Positions 42,976 to 51,847 of a stretch of DNA of 64,000 nt are shown piece after piece (positions within the stretch are counted from its first letter, which is position 1; every line of letters starts with the position of its first letter). Location of the stretch: positions 1 through 64,000 of the forward strand of contig JBFLZW010000013.1 of assembly GCA_040755755.1 (NCBI GenBank), read 5' to 3'. The DNA comes from a bacterium. Lineage in GTDB: Bacteria; SZUA-182; DTGQ01. The notes under the pieces are model-generated. The model was not told the origin of the DNA and ran no database searches. It saw nothing but the letters and a program-made list of their open reading frames with translations. The position numbers and the translations under genes are program-made.

Positions 42976-43785
42976 TCAGCGCGGCGCTCCGGCAGAATCG
43001 AAGGCTTTTTTATAGGACCACAGGGCTACGGTGATGGCACCCAGGGAGGATGCCGCGGCCAGCATCAGCATAATCACGATCTGATATCTGGCTGCCATAA
43101 GGGGATCGGCTCCGGCCAGAATCTGGCCGGTCATCATGCCCGGAATGGAGACCACGCCCACGGTGGCTGTCCGGTTGATCGTGGGCACAAGTCCCGCTCT
43201 TACGGCGGCCCGGATGCTGGGCAGGGATGCATCCCAGGGAGTGGCCCCCAGCGTAATCAACAGGCGCACCTCGTCCCGTCTGGCTTCAAGATCGGCAAAC
43301 ATCCGCTCCGCGGCCAGGGCGATGCCATCCATGGAATTGCCAAAAACCATTCCGGCCAGGGGAATGACGTACTGGGCCCGATACCAGGGGGTTACGCCGA
43401 TCACCGCCGCGGCCACGATAAAGGTAATGGGTATTCCGGTCACGGACATGGAGGTCACAACCGGCCAGAACAAACGATAGGGAGAGCGCTTCAGGAGGCT
43501 GAGGATGTTCTGGACTCCAAAGCCGATCATGACCAGGAGAACCGCGACGGTAAGCCAGGGATGATCGTGGCTGAAGATGAAGAAAAGAACAAAGCCCAGG
43601 AACAGAAGCTGAAGATAGCAGCGGGCAGCGGCTGTCATAAGCCTTCGGGCAAGACCCAGCCGAAGCCAGAGGGCAATGCCGACAGCTATCAGGACAAAAC
43701 CGAGCGCCAGAACCAGTTGAAAATTCCCGATCGGTATAACCTGACTTCCAGGTGATGCGGTGTAAGCCGCAAGGCTATGCTTCAC
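42976..43785 (-). CDS. fetB: FetB/YbbM-family ABC transporter permease
   Basis: A 269-aa membrane protein with six to seven helices. The conserved IPLAGMVFGNSMDGIALAAERM and TVGVVSIPGMMTGQILAGADP are family-diagnostic (UPF0014, FetB). In E. coli FetAB is described as an iron exporter. The GTG start at 43785 lies 3 bp after the fetA stop, and the ribosome site GAGGAGG is inside the end of fetA, so the two are coupled. Confidence 0.88.
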   Translation of the reverse strand: MKHSLAAYTASPGSQVIPIGNFQLVLALGFVLIAVGIALWLRLGLARRLMTAAARCYLQLLFLGFVLFFIFSHDHPWLTVAVLLVMIGFGVQNILSLLKRSPYRLFWPVVTSMSVTGIPITFIVAAAVIGVTPWYRAQYVIPLAGMVFGNSMDGIALAAERMFADLEARRDEVRLLITLGATPWDASLPSIRAAVRAGLVPTINRTATVGVVSIPGMMTGQILAGADPLMAARYQIVIMLMLAAASSLGAITVALWSYKKAFDSAGAPR

Positions 43786-43788
43786 GGT

Positions 43789-44508
43789 TTATACCTCCTC
43801 GAACACGGTGCCTTCCCTGACCGTCAGGGTACGGCTGGCTGGCTCATCCCATGCAAAATGCCGTATTCTGATGGCCGCAGCCTGATTTTCATTCAAATAG
43901 CGCCGGATGCGTCTGTTGACCAGTCGGGCAGAATCCCTGTCCAGGCTGGCCTCCGGCTCATCGAGAAGCAAAACCCGGGGCTGAAGCAGCACAAGGCGCA
44001 CCAGGGCAAGGCGGGCCAGTTGACCTCCGGAAAGCTCTGAAGCCCTGACATCCAGGGATACTTCCGAAAGGCCGATTTCTTCCAGCTCCGATTCGAGGCG
44101 GAGTACCGATGGCATATCATGATCGGGCTTTCTGGTGAATCTCCAGGGCAGAAGAAGGTTCTCCCGAACGCTTCCGGGCGCAGCCACCGGTGTCTGTAGG
44201 TAAAGAGCGACTTTTCTCCTCCACTCCGGGGGTGAAAAAGCCGTGTACCTGCGGCCTTCGAGAGTCATGTTCCCTTCAGCGATGGGAATGAGCCGGGCGG
44301 CAGCCTCAAGGAGTGTACTTTTCCCTGCCCCGGAAGCACCGGCAATATCCACCAGTTCTAAAGGTTCCAGGGTGAGGGAAACCTGAGACAAAACCAGGCG
44401 CTTTATCCCGCTCTGCTGGCGGAAAACCGTAACATTGTGCAGGGAAAACAGAGGTAAACTCTCCTCACTCCACAAGTACCCCCCGCTGCTCGAACCAGCC
44501 GATATCAC
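43789..44508 (-). CDS. fetA: FetA-like ABC transporter ATP-binding protein
   Basis: A 239-aa ABC ATPase: Walker [10 protein letters not shown], signature ELSGGQLARLAL, Walker B VLLLDEPEASLD, H-switch in IRHFAWDE. It pairs with the FetB permease immediately downstream. The longest frame begins at 44508, inside the upstream tsaC-like gene (44-bp overlap). A TTG at 44475 gives a shorter, more usual N-terminus (WSEESLPLFSLHNV), so the start is uncertain. Confidence 0.87.
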   Translation of the reverse strand: MISAGSSSGGYLWSEESLPLFSLHNVTVFRQQSGIKRLVLSQVSLTLEPLELVDIAGASGAGKSTLLEAAARLIPIAEGNMTLEGRRYTAFSPPEWRRKVALYLQTPVAAPGSVRENLLLPWRFTRKPDHDMPSVLRLESELEEIGLSEVSLDVRASELSGGQLARLALVRLVLLQPRVLLLDEPEASLDRDSARLVNRRIRRYLNENQAAAIRIRHFAWDEPASRTLTVREGTVFEEV

Positions 44509-45094
44509 CCGCTCCCTTGCGGATAATCTCTATCTGGTCATCGATCAGCTCAACCACTGTGGAGTCACGGGGGAAAATGGGGCCGCCGTCGATAATCAGG
44601 TCAATCTCGTGCCCGAGCCTCTTTTCTACATCCCAAAGGTCGAGAGGCTCATCCTCCCTGGTGTCCGGAAGGCCTGCACTTAAGATAGGCCCGCCATACT
44701 CCTGCCCCATCGCGAGCAGTATCCGGTTATCCGGCATTCGCACCCCGATGGTTTTTCTTTTGGACAGCGTGATCTTGGGAAGAATTCTGGTTCCAGGGAG
44801 AATAAAAGTATATGGCCCTGGCAGAAGCCGTCGCATGACCTTATAGGCCAGGTTGCTGATCTGGGCATACTTGCTGATTTCATGAAAGTCAGTACAGATT
44901 ACGCTGAACAGCTTTTTTTTATCTGCATGGGTGATGCGGTAAAGTTTATCCACAGCCTTTTTATTGAACAGGTCACATCCGATGTCATACTTGGTATCGG
45001 TAGGAAAGAGGAGAATGTTACCATCCCGGATTACCTGTGCGGCCTGCTTGATCAGCCTGGCTTGAGGATTCACCGGATGTATTTCGATAATCAT
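44465..45094 (-). CDS. Sua5/YciO/TsaC-family protein, YciO-like
   Basis: A 209-aa protein of the family that makes L-threonylcarbamoyladenylate for tRNA t6A37. The motif TDTKYDIGCDLFNKKAVDKLY, the KKKLFSVIC active-site loop and RRLLPGPYTFILPGT are clear. The LLPGPYTFILPG form and the SAGLPD in place of the TSAN motif point to the YciO branch, whose role is less certain than TsaC's. It precedes fetA with overlapping ends. Confidence 0.85.
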   Translation of the reverse strand: MIIEIHPVNPQARLIKQAAQVIRDGNILLFPTDTKYDIGCDLFNKKAVDKLYRITHADKKKLFSVICTDFHEISKYAQISNLAYKVMRRLLPGPYTFILPGTRILPKITLSKRKTIGVRMPDNRILLAMGQEYGGPILSAGLPDTREDEPLDLWDVEKRLGHEIDLIIDGGPIFPRDSTVVELIDDQIEIIRKGAGDIGWFEQRGVLVE

Positions 45095-45221
45095 CGTCGT
45101 TCACCATAACTCATTATAACTTATTTGTTGATAAGCGGTAAGGGCTTCTTTTGTCTGGTAGATCGGCAGAAATTATAAAAGGTATGACCGAAAATTACCA
45201 GCATTTTCTGTGCACAGGTGC

Positions 45222-45770
45222 TCAATGACGGCTCTTGATTTGAGAAGCCGACTGGACATTACCGTCCATTTCCTGTCTTCGAACCACTGGATAATAATCC
45301 TTTCTGATTTCAAAATAACAGGCATTGGCGATCTCTTTCAAGTCAAAATATAGTACATAAAATATCCCGCCTGGTTTCAGGACCCTGCATACTTCCTTGA
45401 CAATAGCCTGTTTGCATTGAAAAATGACGGGTGAATAGGCAATTACCACCCGATCGAAGAAGGCATCCGGCATGGGTAATTCGGTCAGCCGGGCGTAAAG
45501 GAATGTCAGATTGTGACGCTGGGTCCAGCCTGCTGCCTTTTCATTTTCTCGTTCATCAGGGCTCCCCAGGATGACATACAGGTGACCCTTTTCGTTACGC
45601 TCTACCATCCCCTGGGCCGCTTCCCTGGTGCCCCGGCAAAGGGTCAGCACCCTTTGCCCATCGACGATGGGGATTTGCCTCATCAATTGATTGTAAGCCT
45701 CTTCCAGTTTGGACTTGTCCAAATCTGACAGCAGGACATTATCCATGTGAGATTCTTCCGATAATGACAT
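45222..45770 (-). CDS. class I SAM-dependent methyltransferase-like protein
   Basis: A 182-aa protein with a Rossmann-type arrangement: VLTLCRGTREAAQGMVERN replaces the usual GxGxG motif I, FDRVVIAYSPV is the motif IV strand, and AIVKEVCRVLKPGGIFYVLYFD is the post-strand motif of UbiE/ubiquinone-type methyltransferases. Motif I is atypical, so SAM binding may be weak. The ribosome site GAGGAGA is 5 nt before ATG. The substrate is unknown; no operon partner is visible. Confidence 0.65.
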   Translation of the reverse strand: MSLSEESHMDNVLLSDLDKSKLEEAYNQLMRQIPIVDGQRVLTLCRGTREAAQGMVERNEKGHLYVILGSPDERENEKAAGWTQRHNLTFLYARLTELPMPDAFFDRVVIAYSPVIFQCKQAIVKEVCRVLKPGGIFYVLYFDLKEIANACYFEIRKDYYPVVRRQEMDGNVQSASQIKSRH

Positions 45771-45872
45771 TGTCTTCTCCTCATAATCCTGGTAATATAT
45801 ACAAAAATCTGTACCTTAAGAATACCAAGGGAAAGAATCGATGTCAAAGTACCGGGGATCGGTTCATCTTAC

Positions 45873-46073
45873 TCATATACCGGGGGCAAGGGCGGCCTGG
45901 AGGACAGTGCATTTCTCATTGCTCCTGCTAGAAAATATCTGTTTCCATTTCCTTATCTGTCCTGGATGCACTTGGTACTCTCCAGCCAACTCTGCTGAGG
46001 TCTTCTCCTCCTTGAGTGCTTCCAGGGCCACTTTCGCTTTAAATACCGGGGTATGTTTGGTTCGTAAACCCAT
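45873..46073 (-). pseudogene. IS3-type transposase OrfA fragment
   Basis: 66 residues: RTKHTPVFKAKVALEALKEE, then KTSAELAGEYQVHPGQIRKWK. This is the helix-turn-helix OrfA of IS3-family elements. It ends in unrelated residues after RSNEKC and no OrfB (DDE) follows, so only the 5' piece remains. Confidence 0.8.
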
Positions 46074-46428
46074 CTGCGGACCTCCTTATCTTTCAGCTCC
46101 AGTATAGCTCAATTCCGCCTCCAGTGTAACTTAATCCGCTGTCCGAATTTCCGAATCCATTATATTTTTTTATATCACATGGCTGGATTATTGTGAACCA
46201 ATTCTCGGAATTCTGATTAAAATAATCTGCGGGCTAACAATTGGTTTATTCCCACAATCTCAGAGCTATAAGGAGCTCACCTCGCACTTTTTCCCGATCG
46301 TTATTATAAGTAATTTTAGGTTATAATTTTCTTGATATCATGAGGCACTCTAAGCTAATATATGGCAATATACCGAATTGACATTCAGCAGCGTATTACT
46401 CCCCCGCCTGGGAATAGAGGAGACAAAT
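46074..46428. promoter_or_regulatory. leader/promoter region upstream of the FmdE-formate dehydrogenase cluster
   Basis: A 355-bp non-coding stretch. At 46180-46194, TGGCTGGATTATTGT fits the sigma-54 -24/-12 consensus spacing (TGG...TTG) except for the final C, which is T. Sigma-54 control is known for some formate dehydrogenase genes. No other motif is convincing. Confidence 0.3.
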
Positions 46429-46992
46429 ATGGACTATATTCGAAAGGTTGATAGTGAGCTCATGGCAAAACTTGAGAAATTTCATGGAGCGCTCGTTCCT
46501 GGCCTGCTCATAGGTGCTTATATGGTGGAGCTTGCCTATGAGAAGCTTAGCGATGATGCCCGGATGATAGACGCTGTAGTGGAATCGAAAAAGTGTATTG
46601 CAGATGCCGTTCAGGTAATGACCTCCTGCACGTTAGGGAATGGTTGGCTGAAAGTCTACGATTGGGGGATATTTGCCATCACGCTCTATGATAAAAAAAG
46701 TAAAAAAGGGGTCAGGGTTTACCTCGATGTAAAAAAATTACCCAAAGAATCAATAACATATAAATGGTTTTTTCGAGAAGTCGACAAAGATTCACATGAA
46801 GAAGTGAACAAGGAACTGTTAGTATTCAAAAAGGAAATATTTTCCCACGAATATGTTCAGGTCGAGATAAAGAAGAAGGAACGTGCCAGGGTAAGTCTCT
46901 GTGCACGATGCGGATACCCTTTTCTGAGTGAAGGGAGTAATGAATGTATAAGCTGTCGCGAAGGATCAACCTATTACCTGAAAGTCTCATAA
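46429..46992 (+). CDS. FmdE-like protein with C-terminal zinc ribbon
   Basis: A 187-aa protein from ATG 46429 (ribosome site GAGGAG; the frame is open upstream without one). Residues 10-150 match the FmdE domain (ALVPGLLIGAYMVELAYEKL), named from the operon of molybdenum formylmethanofuran dehydrogenase. The C-terminus has a zinc ribbon CARCGYPF, then ECISC. FmdE-domain proteins sit beside Mo/W formate or formylmethanofuran dehydrogenases and are thought to help the metal cofactor. It lies 33 bp before the formate dehydrogenase gene. Confidence 0.8.
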   Translation: MDYIRKVDSELMAKLEKFHGALVPGLLIGAYMVELAYEKLSDDARMIDAVVESKKCIADAVQVMTSCTLGNGWLKVYDWGIFAITLYDKKSKKGVRVYLDVKKLPKESITYKWFFREVDKDSHEEVNKELLVFKKEIFSHEYVQVEIKKKERARVSLCARCGYPFLSEGSNECISCREGSTYYLKVS

Positions 46993-47025
46993 GAGTGAAG
47001 ATAGAAGGAGGATAAGGAATATAGT

Positions 47026-49761
47026 ATGATAAAGCTGACAATTGATGGTCAAGAAGTATGGGCTGAAAACGGCGATACCATTCTTTCTGCCGCCCGGAGT
47101 GTAAATATCCATATCCCCACTCTGTGTCATTTTCAAGGTCAGTTGCCTGAAGCTGCGTGCAGGGTATGTCTTGTGGAAGCCAATGTTTTGGGGGGAGTAA
47201 AACTCGTTGCCTCCTGCTCTACCCCGGTTATTCAGAATATGGTTGTCAACACCTCAACGGAGAAGGTTCTCAAAACAAGAAAATTCGCTTTGGAACTTTT
47301 GCTTTCGGAAGGAAACCATGACTGCATAACCTGTGAGGCAAATGGAGAGTGCGAGCTTCAGGAATTGGCCTACCAGTATGGCGTTAATAATACCAATTTG
47401 AGATATACCGGTGCCAAAAGGGAAAGGGCTATTGATGATTCGAGCCCCTTTATTGTTCGCGACAGCTCGAAATGCATTTTATGCAATCGATGTGTCGTAG
47501 CCTGCCATAACAGGGGAGGGCATGGCATACTGTTCAGAAATAGCCGTGGGTTTGCAACCGACATAGTTTCGGATGACTGTCTTTTGCATGAGAGCGGCTG
47601 TGTTGCCTGCGGAGAGTGCATTCAGGCCTGCCCGGTAGGTGCTTTATATGAGAAAAAAAGAGTGGGAATGGGACGGTCGTGGGAGTTGAAAAAGGTGAAC
47701 ACAACCTGCCCTTACTGCGGGGTCGGCTGTCAGTTGACCGTCCATGTCAACGAAAGAGAAAACAAGCCGGTCAGAGTCACCGGAAGGTATGTCGAGCCAA
47801 ACGATGGAATGCTGTGTGTGAAGGGAAGATTTGCCTACGATTTCCCTCTCAGTGAGAACAGAATAAAGAGCCCCTCCATCAAGAAAGATGGGAAACAGGT
47901 TGAAGTAAGCTGGGATGAAGCTCTGGATTATACTGCCGCGAGGCTCAGGGAAATACGAGAAAAATACGGTCCTGATTCTTATGCTGCAGTCAGTTGTGCC
48001 CGAAGTACCAACGAAAATAATTACGCCATGATGAAATTTACCCGCGCGGTGATCGGTACGAACAATATCGATCACTGCGCCCGTACCTGACACGCCCCGA
48101 CTGTTGCCGGTCTGGCAACTACATTCGGGTCAGGTGCAATGACCAATTCAATACAGGAAATCCGGGATGCAAAAGTTATCTTTGCTATCGGCACGAACAC
48201 CACCGAGGCACATCCGGTTATTTCCTATTATATGAAACAGGCAGTAAAAAAGGGTGCCATTTTAATTGTGAATGATCCCCGCAAGATAGATCTTTGTAAC
48301 TTTGCCACTATCCATGTCCAGCATAAGATCGGGACCGATGTTGCCTATTTAAACGGTCTTATGAACATCATTGTCAGAAATGGATGGTACGATGCGGAAT
48401 TTATTCAAGAGCGCTGCGAGAATTGGGAGGAAATGAAACAGGTTATCAATAATTATCCTCCTGAGAAGGTGGCGAAAATTTGCGGCCTGTCAGTCGAACT
48501 TATGTATGAAGTGGCCAGGATAATCAGTACCAATAAACCCATGACCCTCTGCTATACGCTGGGAATTACCGAGCACACTAGCGGCACCGATAATGTCAAG
48601 ACTTGCGCCAACCTGCAGATGCTGTTGGGAAACCTGGGTAAGTATGCAAGCGGCGTCAATCCCCTGCGCGGGCAAAACAACGTGCAGGGTGCCTGTGATA
48701 TGGGGGCTCTCCCCAATGTTTACCATAGCTATCAAAGCGTGACCGATCCCCAGAGCAAGGCCAAATTTGAAAAAGCCTGGAACAGGGAAGGACTGTCAGA
48801 TAAAGTCGGGCTGAAATTACCGACCATGCTCACAAGCTGCCTTGATGGCTCGATCAGGGCCTTTTTCTGTTACGGCGAAAATCTGGTAATGACCGAACCA
48901 CATATGGGCCATACAAGGAAGTGTCTGGATGCAGTGGACTTTTTCATTGTGGCGGACATATTTTTTAATCAGACCACACCCTATGCCGATGTTATTTTCC
49001 CGTGTACCAGTTGGGCCGAGGAAGAGGGGACGTATACCAACTCCGAGCGAAGGGTCCAGAGGGTAAGGCCATTCCTGAAGCCGCATAAGAACCAGCGGGA
49101 GCTCTGGTGGATTGTCAACGAGCTTGCCAAAAGGCTTGGGTACGATATGGGATTCAGTTCAAGCAACTCGGTTTGGGAGGAGGCGCGCAGACTGGGCACA
49201 ATCATTCACGGCATAACCTGGGAGCGGTGTGAAGAGGTAGGGATCCAATGGCCATGTCCGTCGATAGATCATCCGGGTACCCCAATTTTGCACAAAGACA
49301 AGTTTTCCCGCGGGAAAGGGCTTTTTTCTCCTGCGGAATGGAGACCACAGGCAGAGCAGCCTGATGAAGAATACCCCTTCATCTTGTCTACGGGCCGGCG
49401 GTTATGGCATTACCATACCACCCAGACCAGAAATGCCAAAGGCTTCAATGATATTTTCGGTGAAGAATATATCGAGATCAGCTTTGCAGATGCCAGGGGA
49501 TTAGGGCTGCAAACAGGTGATTATGTTGAGGTATGTTCACGGAGGGGGGCTGTCAAGACCAGAGCCTGGGTGACGAATCGCTCGCCACGAGGGGTTTTGT
49601 GGATGTCCTTCCATTTCTTCGAGGCATGTGCCAATATGTTAACTATAGATGCATACGACCCGGTTACTGAAACCGCGGAGTTTAAGGCATGTGCTGTTAA
49701 GATTGCTAAAATTTCAAGCGCTCCTTTGGAAATCAAGCGGGAAAGACAGGCGCGGCCATAA
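47026..49761 (+). CDS. fdhA: selenocysteine-containing formate dehydrogenase alpha subunit
   Basis: A 911-aa protein with UGA (48088-48090) read as selenocysteine at residue 355. The flanks are DHCART-U-HAPTVAGLATTFGSGAM, the classic Sec site of FdhF/FdhA. Domains: [2Fe-2S] ferredoxin-like at 1-80 (CHFQGQLPEAACRVC), His-Cys cluster HDCITCEANGEC, two [4Fe-4S] motifs (CILCNRCVVACH, CVACGECIQACP), then CPYCGVGCQLTVHV and the molybdopterin-binding region, and a C-terminal molydopterin dinucleotide domain. It oxidises formate to CO2 or the reverse, passing electrons to partner subunits. The architecture is that of NAD- or ferredoxin-linked cytoplasmic enzymes. A NuoE-like subunit follows 48 bp later. 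A naive call would split it into two ORFs. Confidence 0.96.
48088..48119 (+). promoter_or_regulatory. UGA selenocysteine codon with SECIS hairpin
   Basis: UGA at 48088-48090 is followed after 12 nt by the stem GTTGCC (48103-48108), loop GGTCT (48109-48113) and stem GGCAAC (48114-48119). The six-pair stem with a GGTCT loop matches the SelB-binding apical hairpin of bacterial formate dehydrogenase SECIS elements. Confidence 0.93.
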
Positions 49762-49809
49762 GATAAACGTAAGTGTATACTTTTACAGGTTAATGAAAGG
49801 GAGATCGAT

Positions 49810-50316
49810 ATGAGTGGTATTACTCCTGCATATCAAAATACCATTGTGACCGATGATCAAAAGAGAGAAGATTTATTAAATATAATAAACAGGTATGAGA
49901 ATATACCAGGTTCTCTGATTACGGTTTTGAGTCATGCTCAACGAATGTTCGGCTATCTTCCAACAGAAATATTATATGATATCTCTTCAGGATTGAAAAC
50001 CCCGCTGAGTATCGTTATGGGTGTTGTCACATTTTACTCATATTTTTCCACTACTCCGAAGGGGAAATATACCATCAAAGTCTGTAAGGGGACAGCGTGT
50101 CACGTAAAAGGCAACAAAGACGTACTCCAGGCCATTCAAAACAGACTGAAAATTACGGATGGGGAAACCACCGAGGATTTGAAATTTTCCCTGGAGACCG
50201 TTTCCTGTTTAGGGGCTTGTGCTTTGGCTCCGGTGATGATGATTAACGATGAGTATCATGGCAAACTGACAGCCCAGAAGGTGAACGAGATTTTAAACCA
50301 GCTAGTGGAAAATTGA
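49810..50316 (+). CDS. NuoE-like [2Fe-2S] thioredoxin-fold subunit
   Basis: A 168-aa protein of the complex I 24-kDa/NuoE family: HAQRMFGYLPTEILYDIS, then FYSYFSTTPKGKYTIKVCKG. The [2Fe-2S] ligands are in CKGTACHVKG and CLGACALAPVMMI. It relays electrons between the formate dehydrogenase and a diaphorase. The NuoF-like diaphorase normally encoded next is not in the window, so it must be encoded elsewhere or absent. Ribosome site AGGGAGA 6 nt before ATG. Confidence 0.92.
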   Translation: MSGITPAYQNTIVTDDQKREDLLNIINRYENIPGSLITVLSHAQRMFGYLPTEILYDISSGLKTPLSIVMGVVTFYSYFSTTPKGKYTIKVCKGTACHVKGNKDVLQAIQNRLKITDGETTEDLKFSLETVSCLGACALAPVMMINDEYHGKLTAQKVNEILNQLVEN

Positions 50317-50349
50317 TTCCATATTCCATAGCGAGTAGAGGAAAGCCAT

Positions 50350-51114
50350 ATGGATGACCACACAAACCATGCCTTATGTATGGTCCTTTTGATAGTTGTG
50401 GTGCTCACGGTAACCGCCAGCAACCTGTGGGCTGCACAAATTCTGGTTTCTGCGGCCATGAGCCTGAAAGATGCTTTCACGGAAATTGCGCGGGATTTTG
50501 AAAAAAAATATCCCCAGGACAAAATTCTTTTGAACTTCGGCTCTTCCGGTCAACTTCAAAAGCAAATAGAGCAGGGAGCGCAGGCGGATGTATTTGCCAG
50601 TGCATCGGTGAACGAGCTCAATTCTCTTGAGAAGAAAGGGCTTATCATCAATACTACCCGGTGGACATTTGCCCGAAATTCGCTGGTTATTATTTCTTAC
50701 CATAAAATCAAAGCCATAGATGACCTAGCACAAGATGGATTTGAAAAATTAACTATCGGTGACCCAGGTACTGTCCCGGCAGGTAAATATGCACAAGAGG
50801 CCCTCGAACACTACAAAATGTACGACAAGGTGAAGAACAAGATTATTTTTGCCGAAAATGTCAGGCAGGTTCTTGACTATGTCGTAAGAAAAGAGGTGGA
50901 TGCCGGTATCGTTTTTACAACCGATGCCCTGACTGTTAAAGATCCTGCTTTGACTGTTCTGGCTCTGGATGCCAAATCTCATGAGAAAATAGAATACCCA
51001 ATGGCAGTAATCAAGGGGACGAAAGAAGAGGGCACCGCCAGATTGTTTACCGATTTTATTGCCTCAGAGACCGCCTCCGCTATTTTAAAAAGATATGGAT
51101 TCATACTTCCCTGA
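50350..51114 (+). CDS. modA: molybdate-binding periplasmic protein ModA
   Basis: A 254-aa protein. A signal peptide (ALCMVLLIVVVLTVTASNLWA) precedes the mature start AQILVSAAMSLKDAFTEIAR. SAAMSLK and the NFGSSGQLQKQIEQGAQADVFASAS block carry the molybdate/tungstate ligands of the ModA family. VDAGIVFTTDAL is conserved near the C-terminus. It captures the oxyanion for ModBC, supplying the formate dehydrogenase encoded upstream. Ribosome site GAGGAAA 6 nt before ATG. Confidence 0.93.
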   Translation: MDDHTNHALCMVLLIVVVLTVTASNLWAAQILVSAAMSLKDAFTEIARDFEKKYPQDKILLNFGSSGQLQKQIEQGAQADVFASASVNELNSLEKKGLIINTTRWTFARNSLVIISYHKIKAIDDLAQDGFEKLTIGDPGTVPAGKYAQEALEHYKMYDKVKNKIIFAENVRQVLDYVVRKEVDAGIVFTTDALTVKDPALTVLALDAKSHEKIEYPMAVIKGTKEEGTARLFTDFIASETASAILKRYGFILP

Positions 51115-51160
51115 TGAGGAGAAACAGATGCTGTAGTCCCCCGGCTGGGGAAAAAAGTAC

Positions 51161-51847
51161 ATGATTGAGACAAATGATTTATTTGCATTGGCATTATCGC
51201 TGAAAGTAGCGATTGTAGCAACGGCCCTCAATGTCATCATCGGTATTCCAGTCGCTTACATTCTTGCAAAAAAGAAATTCTTTGGGAAAACGCTGTTAGA
51301 AGCACTTATCACGCTGCCTCTAGTGCTTCCTCCGACTGTGGTAGGATTCTATCTGCTGGTTTTAGTAGGGAGGAATGGATTCATCGGGCGTATCGTATAC
51401 GATATGTTTCATGTATCGATTGTCTTTACCTGGTATGCGGCAGCATTGGCAGCACAAGTAGTATCAATGCCCTTGATGGTGCGGGCTTCGAAAGCCGCGA
51501 TAGCAACCGTAGATCCAGAATTTGAGAACGCCTCATATACACTCGGTAAATCCAAGCTTGATACGATATTCAAGGTGACCCTTCCCCTGGCGAAAAAGGG
51601 AATTATTGCCGGTATTGTGTTGGCCTTTTGCCGGGCATTAGGAGAATTCGGAGCAACGATAATGGTAGCAGGCAATATTCCGGGGAAAACCACGACCATG
51701 CCGATTGCGATCTATTCTGCCTTTTATGCTTCGGAAAACCGGAGGCTCCATTTCGGAGTGGCGATTTTGACTATCATGTCTTTCGCGGCTACATTTATCG
51801 TTAACGGAATGGAGGAAAAAGGTGTCCTGCAGCATATTAAAAGTTAA
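51161..51847 (+). CDS. modB: molybdate ABC transporter permease ModB
   Basis: A 228-aa permease with five to six helices. The EAA loop (ENASYTLGKSKLDTIFKVTLP) and RALGEFGATIMVAGNIPGKT are diagnostic for ModB. It lies 46 bp after modA. The end of the gene contains the ribosome site GGAGG used by the GTG start of modC. Confidence 0.93.
   Translation: MIETNDLFALALSLKVAIVATALNVIIGIPVAYILAKKKFFGKTLLEALITLPLVLPPTVVGFYLLVLVGRNGFIGRIVYDMFHVSIVFTWYAAALAAQVVSMPLMVRASKAAIATVDPEFENASYTLGKSKLDTIFKVTLPLAKKGIIAGIVLAFCRALGEFGATIMVAGNIPGKTTTMPIAIYSAFYASENRRLHFGVAILTIMSFAATFIVNGMEEKGVLQHIKS

Noticed and set aside
48088-48090. Nonsense mutation splitting the formate dehydrogenase
   Set aside because: The UGA is at the conserved Sec position and is followed by a SECIS hairpin.
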